Assembly: GCF_008831285.2 (NCBI RefSeq)
Contig: NC_045147.1
Coordinates: 2,502,001 to 2,566,000, forward strand
From: Nymphaea colorata
Lineage: Eukaryota; Streptophyta; Magnoliopsida; Nymphaeales; Nymphaeaceae
Reading direction: 5' to 3'
DNA length: 64,000 nt
Part shown: one piece after another, positions 12,791 to 24,118 of the stretch
How the letters are laid out: every line of letters starts with the position of its first letter
Position numbering within the stretch: position 1 is the first letter of the stretch
Position numbers and translations under genes: made by a program
Notes under the pieces: model-generated
Database searches by the model: none
What the model saw: only the letters and a program-made list of their open reading frames with translations
Told to the model about the DNA's origin: nothing

Positions 12791-13614
12791 AAGACCGGCT
12801 TAAAGGTTAGGAGCATAACCTCTTTCTGGATCGGCTTAAAAGGAACTGCCCTTTAGCTACCTATGCCTAAGAATGGATTGGTCAGGCCCTCAGTGTACCC
12901 AAGTCTGGTTTCTAACATTTACACTCCAGATCATGTGCTGCTCCTTGTCATGCTCGATTCATACCAACATTGACACTTTGGTACAATTTCAACATAAATT
13001 GGCACTTCGCATAAAAAATACCTAGCGTTCTAGATACTTTTTTTGTTTGACCGTGAATTGGTTATACATTCTTTACATGTTTAAGGCCTTCAGTTTGTGA
13101 TTGATCATCTAGAACTTTACATATAAATCCTTTGTGGAATGCATGCAGAGTAACTTTTGTCTGTTACATGTGTTTGTGTGCATTCTGTACTCACATTACT
13201 TAACTGTCATGCATCTTTGTACCTATGGTGGCAGCACCCGCTTGTGCAAGGCTACTCAGACATGTCCGTCGTCTATTGCCCAGTACAGTTTCATCAAGAA
13301 GATTTGGAAACCAGTGTCCTGCATTCCAGTCATGTAAAAGTTTTGCTTGGAACAAATTCTTCAACAGATACAAAAAATTCCAACATGCTTTCCTCGAGTG
13401 TATTTGACTATGCGTATAAGACCTGACATATGCCATGCAGTCAGCATGGTCATTAAATGTCAGTCAAATCCTGAACAGGTCCATTGAGAAGCTGTTAAAA
13501 AAGATCATACGGTACTTAAAAAAGCACTAAAAATTTGGCATTATTCTATTACAATGGCAAAGAGTTTTTGCTATAGCATCCTCTAATCAAACTTTAAACC
13601 CTAATGGCTGGATG

Positions 13615-13846
13615 TAAGTATTGCAACAATACATGTTTGATGTGCATGAATAAGCGAAAACAATCTCGTTTGTGTAAGTATTGCAACAATACATGTTTGA
13701 TGTGCATGAATAAGCGAAAACAATCTCGTTTGTGCCGTTTGAGCGAGGAATGAAATCAGTAAACTTTAAACCTTAATGGCTGGATGTAAGTATTGCAATG
13801 ACACATGTTTGATGTGCACGAATAAGCGAAAACAATCTCGTTTGTG
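13615..13846. repeat. 60-bp tandem repeat within a larger repeat
   Basis: A 60-bp unit starting TAAGTATTGCAA and ending CTCGTTTGTG occurs at 13,615-13,674 and 13,675-13,734 (identical by eye) and again at 13,787-13,846 with a few changes. The third copy is separated by a segment (CCGTTTGAGCGAGGAATGA through GGCTGGATG) that is itself duplicated. The pattern suggests slippage or unequal exchange. The first Copia element inserted at the right edge of this array. Confidence 0.9.
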
Positions 13847-13862
13847 CCGTTTGAGCGAGGAA

Positions 13863-14323
13863 TGATGGAGATTTTCTCATGCATACACAAAAACGAATAT
13901 GCCCTAAATAGGATCTCGTTTATGCTAAATCATTGAATCAATACTTTAACTGTAGTGAAAATGTACTTGAATCTATCTGAGCAACTGGACGGTAGATCGC
14001 AGTAGGATCTTCCAGGGACTGTGCAGAGCACGTGCAGTTTCTCTCAGATGGGGAAGAGACAGCCCTAGAAAACGATGTTTCAAGCAACCGTGCACGACTC
14101 CAAAGACCACTACCCTTTTATATTATGAGCAATTACGGATTCAACCCTTCAAAGAATCCATAATTGCGTACAAGTTTATATACATTATAAAATATCTCAT
14201 ACCATAATATTAAATGACGTGATATCCCAAAACGTAATCACTTAATCGGATATTTACATTAAGATAGCCATAATGTCTGAAATTCCTCATTAACATATGT
14301 CGGCTCATCAAACGGTCCTTACA
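13863..14323 (-). repeat. 3' LTR of Copia 1
   Basis: 461 bp, intact. It pairs with the split 5' LTR (458 bp after removing the insertion and one target duplication). I count about 26 differences in the first 215 aligned bases, so the insertion is old. Just inside it, 14,324-14,339 reads on the minus strand as a purine-rich tract ending GGGAGAT next to TGTAAGG, the expected polypurine tract. Confidence 0.9.
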
Positions 14324-14718
14324 ATCTCCCACTTGGGCCAAATATGTCTTTATACATTCAGACATTGCATAAAACCTTAGGAGCTCATAACTGCTATCTT
14401 ATTAAACGTCATTTTCACCAATCTCATCCATGATCATATCAACACAGAACTAAAGCGGCTTTCGCTATATCAATATGAGCTAAACTTTCAATGATCACAA
14501 ATGTTGATACAATCAATGACATAGATATGGTATGGATGTATAACATGAGAATTACATGTAATGTGATTACAACATGTCTATTCTCAACTGGTCCTGCTTT
14601 AAAACCTTATGAAGATAAAAAACACAAACACAGAATGAAACCAAAGAACTTTAAACTATATTATGCAGAAAACTGAATATGTGTCTATACATAAGAGCAA
14701 ATAAAATACAAACTCTCA

Positions 14719-17199
14719 CTAAACCAGCATATCATTCAAGGATAAAAGCCCCATACGAACAACATGTTCGTGAAAGACCTTGAGTGTTAAACCTTTAGTA
14801 AGTGGATCCGCAATCATAGAGTTTGTCCCAATATGCTCTAAAGACACCTGATCATTCTGAATCATCTCTTTAACAGCCAAAAACTTAATGTCGATGTGCT
14901 TCGATTTTGACAAACTGCAGCAGTTATTAGAGTATATGACTGCTGAATTATTGTCACACAATAACCTTAGTGATCTTTCTACGCCATTCACAATGCACAA
15001 CCTCATGACAAAATTCCGCAACCACAAAGCATGATTGGATGCATCGTAACATGTTATGAATTCTGCTGTCGTGGTTGAAGTAGCTACAATTGTTTGTTTG
15101 ACACTTTTTCAGGAGATAGCTCCTCTAGCTAATAGAAATACTTGCCTGAAGTAGACTTGCGACTGGCAAAGTCAGAATCTGAATACCCGATGATCTCTAA
15201 GTGGTCTAGCTTCTTGTATGTGAGCATAAAATCTTTTATTCTTTGTAAGTACCTCAATACTCTTTTGACTGCTTTTTAATGATCCATACCAGTATTACTT
15301 AAGTATCTACCTAACAATAAATGCAATATCCGAAAGAGTACAAACCTAAGCATACATAAAGCTTCCTAAAACAGATGAATAGGGAATCCTTTCCATTTCT
15401 TTAAATTCGAGTTCACTTTTAAAGTACTGTTTGAGACTAAACTTGTCTCATTTAGCAACTAGAGTATCTCTTGGTTTGTAATTTTTCATGTCATATCGCT
15501 GAAGCACCTTATCAATGTAGGTCTTTTGTGATAATCCAAGAATACCCCGAGAATGATCTCGAAATATTTGGATCCCCAATACAAAAGATGCATCACCAAG
15601 ATCTTTCATGTCAAACTTTGTTGACAAAAATTTCTTAGTTTCATGCAATATACCCACATCATTACTTTCCAGCAATATATCATCGACGTATAAACCCAAA
15701 AAAATAAATTTACCTCCACTGAACTTTTGGTATATACATTCATCAACCATATTAGTCTCAAAATCAAATAAAACTATAACTTGATGAAATTTGTAATACC
15801 ACTGACGGGAAGCTTGCTTTAGCTCATAGATAGATTTCTTGAGTTTGCAGACCATTTTCTTTGCATCCCTTGAAACAAAGTTTTCTGATTGCACCATATA
15901 TATCGTTTCATCAATATCTCCATTTAAAAACGCTGTCTTTACATCAATCTGATGCAGCTCTAAGTCAAAATGAGCCACAAGTGCCATAATGGTTCTGAAA
16001 GAGTTTTTCGATGAAACTGGAGAGAAAGTCTCTGTATAATCAATGTCTTCCTTTTGAGTAAAGCCTTTGCGACAAGATGTGCCTTATACTTTTTGATGTT
16101 TTCTAATGAATCCCTCTTGGTTTTAAATATTCATTTACAACCAATGGGTTTCACACCTTCGGGCAAGGGAACAACGTCTCATACGTCATTATCCATCATG
16201 GACTTTATTTCTTCATTTATGGCATCTATCTACTTGTGAGATTTAGAACTCTTGATCACTTGTTGGAGGTTAATAGGACCATCCTCCATTAAGCCCATAT
16301 CAACATTATGTTCTTGGAGATAGACAAAATCATTTGAAGTTGTGCTTCTCCTCTCTCTAGTGGATCTCCTCAATGACACTTCTACTTGATTTTCTTCAGG
16401 TTGTTGAGTTTGTTTTTCAGTGGTTTGAATAGGGAGACTGTTATCATTGTCTTCTTCTGAATATGTTGATAGAACAATTGCAGGAATAAAGACCTGACTA
16501 TTGCTTACAACATCTGTATGAGTAGACTCAGGTCCCTCATCAAAGGTAATGCTTCCAACCTAATCACCTCCCCCAAACTCAGTATCCTAAAAAGAATGTG
16601 CATTTCCCGTTTCAAAGAAAGACTTACTGGTTGGATTATAAAACTTATAACCCCTTGATCTTTCAGAATATCAAACAAAATAACAACTAACCGTCTTAGA
16701 GTCCAGTTTCCTTTCGTTTGGCCTATATGGCATCGCTTCAGCTGGACATCCCCAAACATGAAAATGCTTCATACTAGGCGTTTTGCCTGTCCATAATTCA
16801 TATGGGGTTTTTGGTACTGCTTTTGATGACACTCTATTTATAACATAAGCTGCAGTCTTTAATGTCTCTCCCTAGAGGGACTCCGGTAAGGTAGAATTAT
16901 TTATCATACTCCTTACCATATCCATAAGTCCTGTTTCGTCTTTCAGCTATACCATTCATTATGGGAGAACCCGACATGGTGTATTGAGGGACTATATCAC
17001 ATTCCTCTAGGTACTTAGCGAAAGGGTCTGGACGTTGTTCACCTAATCCATCAAATCTACCACAGTATTCACCACCACGGTCACATCTAATGGTTTTAAT
17101 CATTTTGCTTAATTGATTCTCAACTTCGGCTTTAAATGATTTGAAAACGTCTGAGGATTGAGACTTCTCATGAATCAAATACAGGTAACCATAACGAGA
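14719..17199 (-). pseudogene. Copia 1 pol, 3' part: integrase core, reverse transcriptase, RNase H
   Basis: This is the 3' part of the Copia polyprotein, which would copy element RNA to DNA and insert it. Read on the minus strand: an integrase core with a CDRGGEY segment and GIAERRNR (about 16,900-17,199); a spacer region (about 16,000-16,890); reverse transcriptase with DVKTAFLNGDI, LKKSIYELKQASRQWY and the YVDD active-site motif (15,448-15,987); and RNase H with LCDNNSAV, KHIDIK and ADPLTKG (14,719-15,027). Stops interrupt the frame, for example after 'KPIGCK' near 16,100, between reverse transcriptase and RNase H, and in the spacer. The integrase is cut at its 5' side by the Gypsy insertion and resumes at 22,602. 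The 14,324-14,718 stretch is the 3' untranslated part of the element. Confidence 0.9.
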
Positions 17200-17204
17200 A
17201 TAGT

Positions 17205-17604
17205 TGATCCATATGATGTCGTGTGGAATTAGTCTCTCACACCAAAAACATAAGTAAACTTTAGATGCCAAATGACAAGGAAAAACAAAAGGGCAAAGCA
17301 CATGATTTTCTCTCTCCTCCAAAAATGGAGAGGCCCTTTTTTTTCTTTTATTTTTTTTCCCCTTTTCAGGTGCCCCTTCCTGCGAGGCTTATAGTTGGGT
17401 GTATAACCACCCATGATTCACGTCTCCAAGGGCTCCCACAAAATCGGGGCCTCATGGGCTACATTCTCTTTAACCATCAACCACTTGCTTTCCCCACAAC
17501 TAAGCTGCTGCCATGTTCTCCAACTTGTTGGGCAAGTCATCCGCATTTGATCGACAGGTGTCAAATGGTTGTTAGCTGCACGACCGGGTCTTGCTCCCGG
17601 ATCA
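17205..17604 (-). repeat. 3' LTR of Gypsy 1
   Basis: 400 bp, TG...CA. By eye there are six differences from the 5' LTR in the first 133 bases, so about 4-5% divergence. The 5' LTR also carries a 9-bp extra segment near 22,504 (a repeat of the TCTCCAACG-type word). Confidence 0.95.
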
Positions 17605-17644
17605 TTCGTCCCCCTTCCAAAAAGAGGACGAAGCTCCAGCGAAG

Positions 17645-20600
17645 TCAAAATTCAAGGTGAGGGAACTCGGTTTGGCCGACTTCCCGGTTGTACCATTTTG
17701 CAGCCTGCGGGTGTTCACCCTTTCACCCGATATGATATAAAATACGTTGACCTCTTCGCGTATTGGTTGTTTTGACTTCCAGAATAGTGTCGGATGGTAG
17801 GACAGTAGCTTTTGTGACTAGAACATCATCAATTGGTGATAAGACCTCTGGCTATTCATCATCCAACATAGATGGTTCAAAAAGTTTGAGGTTGTTGACG
17901 TTCACTACTGAATAAATTGCCATGTAATCGGGTAGTTCAAGTTGGCATGCATTTTCTCCCACCATTCGGACTATGCGAAATGGACCATAACGAAGGGGCT
18001 TTAATTTTTGCGCCTTTCCCTTGAGCCTGTCAGCTCCAATGTGCAGCCACACAAGATCGTTCACTTGAAATTGGCCATGAACTCGATGTCGATCATGGTG
18101 TGCCTTATATCTTTGTTGAGCCCGCTGCAGATTATGCTCCACCTCTTGATGAATTTTTCTGATATGGTCAAGGAAGTGGCGAGCCTGGGCTGAAGGTGTA
18201 GGGACATTGTGATCTGCGTCTTTTGGGGTGACCGTGAAGATTAAGTCAAATGGACTAGATGGGAGGAAACCAAGACAGGCTTCAAAAGGCGATTTTTGTG
18301 TCGACTCATGCATTGCTCTGTTGAAGGCAAGCTGTAGATATGGCAAGCTATCATCCCACGTTTTTGGATGCTGAGAGTTATATCCCCGTAGCAAGTGTAC
18401 CATGGTGCGGTTCACTACTTCTGTTTGCCCATCCATTTGTGGATGGTAAGGAGTGCTCATGTGAAGCTTGGTATCCATCAATTCCCACAACGTTTTCCAG
18501 AATGCACTTAAAAATCGACTATCACGATCTGAAATAATAGAGCTGGGCAGCCCAAAGTGAACCCAGACATGATGGAAATATAGGCGAGCCATCTGAACTC
18601 CAGTTATAGTCTTCTTGCATGGAACAAGAATCACCATTTTGGAAAAACGATCCACGACCACATAAAGATAATCATGTCCTCGCCTAGTAGTTGGTAGACC
18701 ACCCACGAAATCCATGGATACACTTTTCCACGGACGTGTTGGCACCGGCAGAGGTTGGTACAAGCCTATTTTACGGTTGCTGGGCTTTGAAATACTACAT
18801 AATGTGCATCCTCGCACGAACCGACTAACATCTTGGTGTAAATTGGGCCAGTAGACGTACCTCTGTAAGTTTTGGATTGTTTTGTTGATTCCAAAATGTC
18901 CAGCCACTTTGGAGGTATGAGCTTCTGTCAACCACATGGTACGATTGCCCCTTGTGGGATGCATAGTCTTCCATCCTTTTCCAGCAAGTTATTCTTGATA
19001 GTATATTCAGACTTTACGCCTGTTTGTGCAGCTTTGTAATGCTCACAAAAATCTGGATCATGCATATATAGATGGATGTAATCATCATGCTGGCTGGGTT
19101 GGATTTGCATGAAGCCGGTCAAGCAAACAAAGGCCTGTGGTGGTCGGGAGAGCATATCCGCCAATTTGTTTTGACTGCCCTGCTTGTACTTGATGACAAT
19201 ATTGAATTGTTGGAGGTAAGACATCCATTTCATATGGCGTGCTTGCTGCAGTTTTGACTGTGATTGGAGATACTGCAAGGGACGGTGGTCGGTGTGTACC
19301 ACGGTTGCTTTCCCTAGCAAATAGCACCACCAATGTTTAATGGCCTGATGTAATGCAAGAAGCTCTTTATCATATGCTGAATGATTGAGTTGTGCTCCCT
19401 GGAATAGTTCGGAATAGTAGGCCACCGGTCGTTGTTCTGGCATAAGGACTGCTCCCATAGCGTAACCTGAAGCATCAGTTTCTAATTCGAATGGCTTGTG
19501 TAAATTTGGCAATGCAAGGAGTGGAGCCTCACTTATTTTTCATTTCAGAAGATTGAAAGCGACTTCACATTTTTCTGTCCATTCGAACTTGCTATGTGCC
19601 TTAGTCAAGGCATGAAGAGGTGCGGCCAATACTGAAAAATGTTTAATAAATTTTCAAAGATATTGACAAGCACCAACAAAACTGCGTACCTCAGTGATAT
19701 TTCGTGGCGTCGGCCACTTACAAATGACATCAACCTTATTTGGATCGATGCGGAGGGTTCCACCACCAACTATGAAGCCAAGATAGATGAGGGAGGTCTT
19801 GGCAAATTCACATTTCTTTCCATTAAGCCGCAGTTGATGCTGTTGTAACACCTCAAAAACTTGACGAATATGTTGCTCGTGATCTTCCCATGATTCACTG
19901 TATATCAGAATATCATCGAGATAAACTAATACAAATTTGTCCAAGAATGGACATAGGACGTCATTCATGAGACGCATGAAAGTGGCAGGGGCATTGCACA
20001 AGCCGAACGACATCACCCTCCACTCGAAGAGTCCTTGACACGTCTTAAATGCCGTCTTCCAAATGTCTTCGTCTCGGATGCAAACTTGATGGTATCCTAA
20101 TTTTAAATCAAGTTTGGTGAAGAATCGAGCATTTCTGAGTTGGTCCAGCAAGTCGTCGATGCGAGGGAGCGGGTAACGATTCTTGACAGTGATCTTGTTA
20201 AGTGCTCTATAATCAATGCACATGTGCCATCCTCCATCCTTCTTGGGTACCAAGACCACGGGAGATCCACGAGGTGAACTGCTGTGCTGCACTAATCCAC
20301 GCTCCAGCAGGTCTATCACTTGTCTTTTAATTTCGTCATTTTCAAGTACCGAATTTCAATATATGGAAAGGTTGGGTAGAGGGGCATCAGACTGCAAGTG
20401 AATTTCATGCTCGATCGGATGCCGTGGTGGTAGGCCTTGTGGATCTTCAAAAAAATCAGTATAAGAGTTGAGTAATTTGGCGAGCATACCTTCTTCTTTC
20501 TCATGCATGTACATGAGATGGATTGCGACATTCTCTTCACACGGCTGCACTAAACGTACAAGCAATAAGACAAATCTTTGGCATGCATTCACCACTCGCT

Positions 20601-21064
20601 TGACTTGTCCAGCCGTCATCAAATCTGTGGGAGGGGCGATGTTGTCCCGAGTGATCACAAACTGCTTCCCGTCTTTAGTGAGTTCATATTCTTGTGCTCG
20701 TCGGTGGTAGTGACCATCGGAGCCACAGATATGGACTTCCGAGAACCACTTGGCAAACATCAAGTGGAACAACATCACAAATAACTTCATCAATAAAACG
20801 AGAGGTGATGGCAAATTTCACCTTGCACTGGCGGTCCACTCGTTGTCCAACATCCTTTATGATCCATCCTAAGGGATATGGGCGAGGATGAGGTGTGGTG
20901 GCCAAACCAAGTCGTTCCACCAGACTTGACGAGATTAGGTTCTTTTGGCTTCCAGTGTCGAAGATTGTGCCAATAACCTCATTTTTCACCTGAATATTGA
21001 TGGTGAAGAGTTCTTCAGCATGCTCTTCCTCCGCGATTGAGATGACAGTGTCCAATCGTGCCAT
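17645..21064 (-). pseudogene. Gypsy 1 pol: protease, RT, RNase H, integrase, degenerate chromodomain
   Basis: Domains in order on the minus strand: aspartic protease with IFDTGSQ (about 20,950); reverse transcriptase with a proline-rich lead-in, the YLDDILIYS active site (about 19,900) and VPKKDGG; RNase H with ETDASGYAMGAVL and TDHRPLQYL (18,928-19,512); integrase with a zinc-binding H-H-C-C region (ending CTLCSISKP), catalytic Asp in SMDFVGGLP, Asp in SDRDSRF and Glu in DGQTEVVNRT (17,852-18,964). Breaks: a frameshift between protease and the RT lead-in near 20,730; an in-frame TGA near 20,355; TGA just after 19,654 and another near 19,540; a frameshift between RNase H and integrase near 18,940; TAG at 17,852 and TGA at 17,723-17,725 in the chromodomain-like tail. 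The TGA stops fit CGA or TGG codons changed by single transitions. Confidence 0.93.
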
Positions 21065-21088
21065 CAGGGATAGAGCCGTGTCTGGCTA

Positions 21089-22162
21089 CTATATTGAGCC
21101 AACCTGCTCAGGCTCATTTCCTCTAGCCACCATCGTGTTAATCTGTTTCCCTTTATTTTGCTCCTTGAACCGCTTGGGTTTCAATTCAGGATGCACCTTC
21201 CAGCATCTATCCTTGGTGTGCCCAGAAATTTTGCAATGATCGCAGTAAAAATCAGACTTGGAAGAATATGACTTGGAGTCCTTCGAAGTATGATTTTTGT
21301 CATCTTTTGATGTCTTATGTTTGGATTTTGCAAAATTTTTGTGGTTGCTTCCCCTGTTCTTTGCTTCAATAGCCATTGTTGTAGTACTGGCGCTTGAGAC
21401 ATCCAACACTCGAAAAAGCTGCAACTCCTGGCGAATCATATAATGTAGACCCGCCACAAATTTTTGTACAGCTTCCTCAGTGTTGATCGATACACCAAGA
21501 GCAACTGCAAGCTGTCGGAACTCGGTTGTATATTCTTGAACCGATTGTCTGTTGTACTGCCGTAACGTATACCACCTTGTCCAACGATCTTGCAAATATC
21601 CCATTGGATAAAACTCCCTCCTCAAGAGTCGTTTGAATTCCTCCCAAGTGACGCCTTGTCCTTCTCGAGATGCCAGTATACCATTCCACCATGCCAATGC
21701 ATGGTTGGTAAGTTTTAATCTAGCAAAGTCTACACGTTCCGTACCTGGATACTCATAAAGAGTAAAATAGGTTTCCATTTGAGCCAACCAAGAATCCAGC
21801 TTCTCGGCGTCAATGGAACCATCAAATACAGGGATGTCGATCTTGGCCTCCACCTTGAACGATCTTTGGCATTCCCTTGTGAGAGGTTGTTCAGATCCCT
21901 TCACCTCTTCTTGCTTTGCATCAGTGCCCTCCCTTTGTATCTTGATCATTTGTTGTTGAACATGCTCAAGTTGTTCCATCCATAAAGCCATGTTTTCAAG
22001 GGTGGATTGCATGTTTTGAAGAGCAGCAACCAATCTAGCGGTCATTTCTTTGTCTTCGGGCGTAGACATGTCACTCTCTTCAGATTGTGGTCGCCGTCGA
22101 TGTAGTGTGAGAATTTGTAGCAGCTCACCAGTGGCGCTGTGGGTCGATCGGGTCCCCACCAT
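21089..22162 (-). CDS. Gypsy 1 gag, uninterrupted 357-codon frame
   Basis: The structural capsid and nucleocapsid protein that would package element RNA. The start MVGTRS lies 28 bp inside the 5' LTR edge, as usual for such elements. The middle (about residues 110-260) has the capsid-type pattern with LDSWLAQMETYF and WEEFKRLL-type segments. Near the C terminus a CX2CX4HX4C zinc knuckle (CDHCKISGHTKDRC, about residues 309-322) marks the nucleocapsid. The frame ends at two adjacent stop codons (TAG TAG) and the protease follows in the same frame 24 bp later, so the gag-pol border may be natural or may be damage. It is the only intact frame of this element. Confidence 0.9.
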   Translation of the reverse strand: MVGTRSTHSATGELLQILTLHRRRPQSEESDMSTPEDKEMTARLVAALQNMQSTLENMALWMEQLEHVQQQMIKIQREGTDAKQEEVKGSEQPLTRECQRSFKVEAKIDIPVFDGSIDAEKLDSWLAQMETYFTLYEYPGTERVDFARLKLTNHALAWWNGILASREGQGVTWEEFKRLLRREFYPMGYLQDRWTRWYTLRQYNRQSVQEYTTEFRQLAVALGVSINTEEAVQKFVAGLHYMIRQELQLFRVLDVSSASTTTMAIEAKNRGSNHKNFAKSKHKTSKDDKNHTSKDSKSYSSKSDFYCDHCKISGHTKDRCWKVHPELKPKRFKEQNKGKQINTMVARGNEPEQVGSI

Positions 22163-22189
22163 GCACAGAAACGACTCTCTAATACCAGT

Positions 22190-22596
22190 TGATCCATATG
22201 ATGTCGCGTGGAATCAGTCTCTCACACCAAAAACGTAAGTAAACTTTAGATGCCAAATGACAAGGAAAAACAAAAGGGCAAAGCGCATGATTTTCTATCT
22301 CCTTCAAAAATGGAGAGGCCCTTTTTTTTTTCTTTTTTTTTCCCCTTTTCTGCTGCCCCTTCCTGCGAGGCTTATAACTGGGTGTATAACCACCCATGAT
22401 TCACGTCTCCAAGGGCTCCCACAAAATCGGGGCCTCATGGGCTACATTCTCTCTAACCATCAACCACTTGCTTTCCCCACAACTAAGCTGCTGCCATGTT
22501 CTCCAACGTCTCCAACTTGTTGGGCAAGTCATGCGCATTTGATCGACAGGTGTCAAATGGTTGTTAGCTGCATGACCGGGTCTTGCTCCCGGATCA
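22190..22596 (-). repeat. 5' LTR of Gypsy 1
   Basis: 407 bp with ends TGATCC and GGATCA. The initiator-methionine-type primer-binding site lies immediately to its left at about 22,176-22,189, as required for a minus-strand element. Confidence 0.95.
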
Positions 22597-22601
22597 ATAG
22601 T

Positions 22602-24118
22602 TGTCTATGAACGTGATAAAATATTATTGTCTATTCCAACAAGCCGTAGGGAATGAGCTACAAACATCCATATGAATCAGTTTTAAGATGTCTGAAGCTC
22701 TATTTGCACTTGTTTTCTTAATGTTTGTTTGTTTTCCCTTTATACATTCAATGCAAACATTAAAGTCTACAAAATTAAGGGATTCAAGAATTTCATTCGA
22801 CATAAGCCTTTTGATCCTCTTTTCAGATATATGTCCTAAGCGCCTATGCCACAACATAGCAGAATTCTCATTGGCTAATTTTCTTTTAGTATCACTAGAC
22901 GTAACATACAAGGTTTCATGATATGAAGCAACCGTATCAAGCAGATAGAGGTTATCGCTACCAGACAAAGAACCAGTGGCAATCAAATTTGAGTGCAGAA
23001 ACAACTTAAATTTACTTCCTCCAAATGAACAATAATAACCAAATTTGTCCAGTAAGGAAATAGAAATCAAATTCCGTCTAAAAGACGGTAATACATAAGT
23101 TTCTGTCAAATTTAAATAACAACCAGTCTTTAACAATAACCGAAAATCTGCTATGGCTTCAACTTTCGCCTTCTTGCCATCGCCCACATAGATGAATCTT
23201 TCAGCATCATTTGGCGTTCGACAATTTAGGCAGCCCTGCATAGAAACACTTATGTGAGTAGTAGCACCCGAATCTACCCACCAAGTGTGTCTTGGTATTG
23301 AAATTAAAAAGTGAGAAGCGTACCTTTCTTTTCACGTCATGCGTGATACTTGATACAATCCTTCTTCATATGACCTGCGCCTTGCAAAAGAAGCAGCCTG
23401 ATTTGCCTTCCCTATGATTCTTTTGTTTCTTAATGGATGAATGATCAACTGCAACTTCCTTAACAGTCTTTATTTTCTTACTTTTAGGCGTAGTAGCCAA
23501 GTGAGCACTTTCTAACTTATCATGCTTCAATCTCTCTTCTTTCACACAGTGCAAAATGAGCTCATTAAGAGTCCATTTCTCCTTCTGACAGTTATAACCA
23601 ACTTTAAACTGTAAATACTATGGTGGAAGAAAAAGAAGAACCATATGCACTATAAAGTATTCAGGTAACTTCAGACCTAATGCCTGTAATTTTGAAGCAA
23701 GATGAGACATTTCCATAATGTGCTCCCGTATGTTCCCTATGCCTTTATATTTCATCATCATAAGTTTACTCAAAAGAGTACTTGTTTCAGCCTTTTCATT
23801 CTTAACAAAACACTTTTCAATCTCTTCGAAGAACGCCTTGACACTAGCCTTTTCAGTAATTGAGCCCCTCAAATTTTTTGGGATTGATTTCTTCATGATC
23901 ATTAGACACATGCGGTTTGAGTGCTCCCACCGTTCAAAGTTCCGCTTATCCTCATGTAAACTTTCATCTGTTAACTAAGGTGGGAACGACTCCTTAAATG
24001 CAAGGTCTAAATCCATACAACCCAGAACAATCACAAATTCTTTTCAGTCATTAAAATTCGAACCATTTAACTCATAAATAGTACTCAAATTTGCAGATAT
24101 CATGAAAACAGAACTCAT
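22602..24118 (-). pseudogene. Copia 1 gag, protease and integrase N-terminal part
   Basis: Gag begins at ATG 24,118 and runs through KKSIPKNLRG and an alpha-helical capsid-type region (23,618-23,911), then a lysine-rich part and a CX2CX4HX4C zinc knuckle near 23,380 that is broken by a one-base frameshift. Gag also has at least two in-frame stops (near 24,050 and 23,980). The protease motif DSGATTH lies near 23,270. The frame from 23,241 to 22,624 (205 codons) holds the gag-pre-integrase domain (LWHRRLGHISEKRIKRL, then CIECIKGKQT) and the start of the integrase core, ending in text contributed by the Gypsy insertion. The integrase continues at 17,199. Confidence 0.9.

Larger units (their letters stand above)
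12060..13862. repeat. Tandem duplication, copy 2, left part
   Basis: This is the left half of the second duplicated block. It continues at 30,252 on the other side of the Copia insertion. It holds two changes absent from copy 1: a CACTA-like terminal fragment at 12,649 and a local amplification at 13,615-13,846. At 13,205-13,410 a frame rich in Arg, Ser and Ala looks like an organelle-targeting presequence but has no recognisable mature domain. Confidence 0.7.
17205..22596 (-). mobile_element. Ty3/Gypsy LTR retrotransposon 1, nested in Copia 1
   Basis: A complete-length 5.4-kb element on the minus strand. It starts TGATCC and ends GGATCA on the plus strand (perfect terminal inversion) and is flanked by the exact 5-bp duplication ATAGT at 17,200-17,204 and 22,597-22,601. 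The LTRs are 400 and 407 bp. Next to the 5' LTR the minus strand reads ACTGGTATTAGAGAG, close to the usual initiator-methionine tRNA binding site. Next to the 3' LTR lies the purine tract GGAAGGGGGACGAA. The order gag, protease, reverse transcriptase, RNase H, integrase is the Gypsy order. A degenerate chromodomain-like tail suggests a chromovirus lineage. It is inactive: several stops and two frameshifts. Confidence 0.95.

Noticed and set aside
13615-13862. Regular repeats considered as a CRISPR array
   Set aside because: Units are contiguous or separated by duplicated text, not by unique spacers, and the genome is a plant's.
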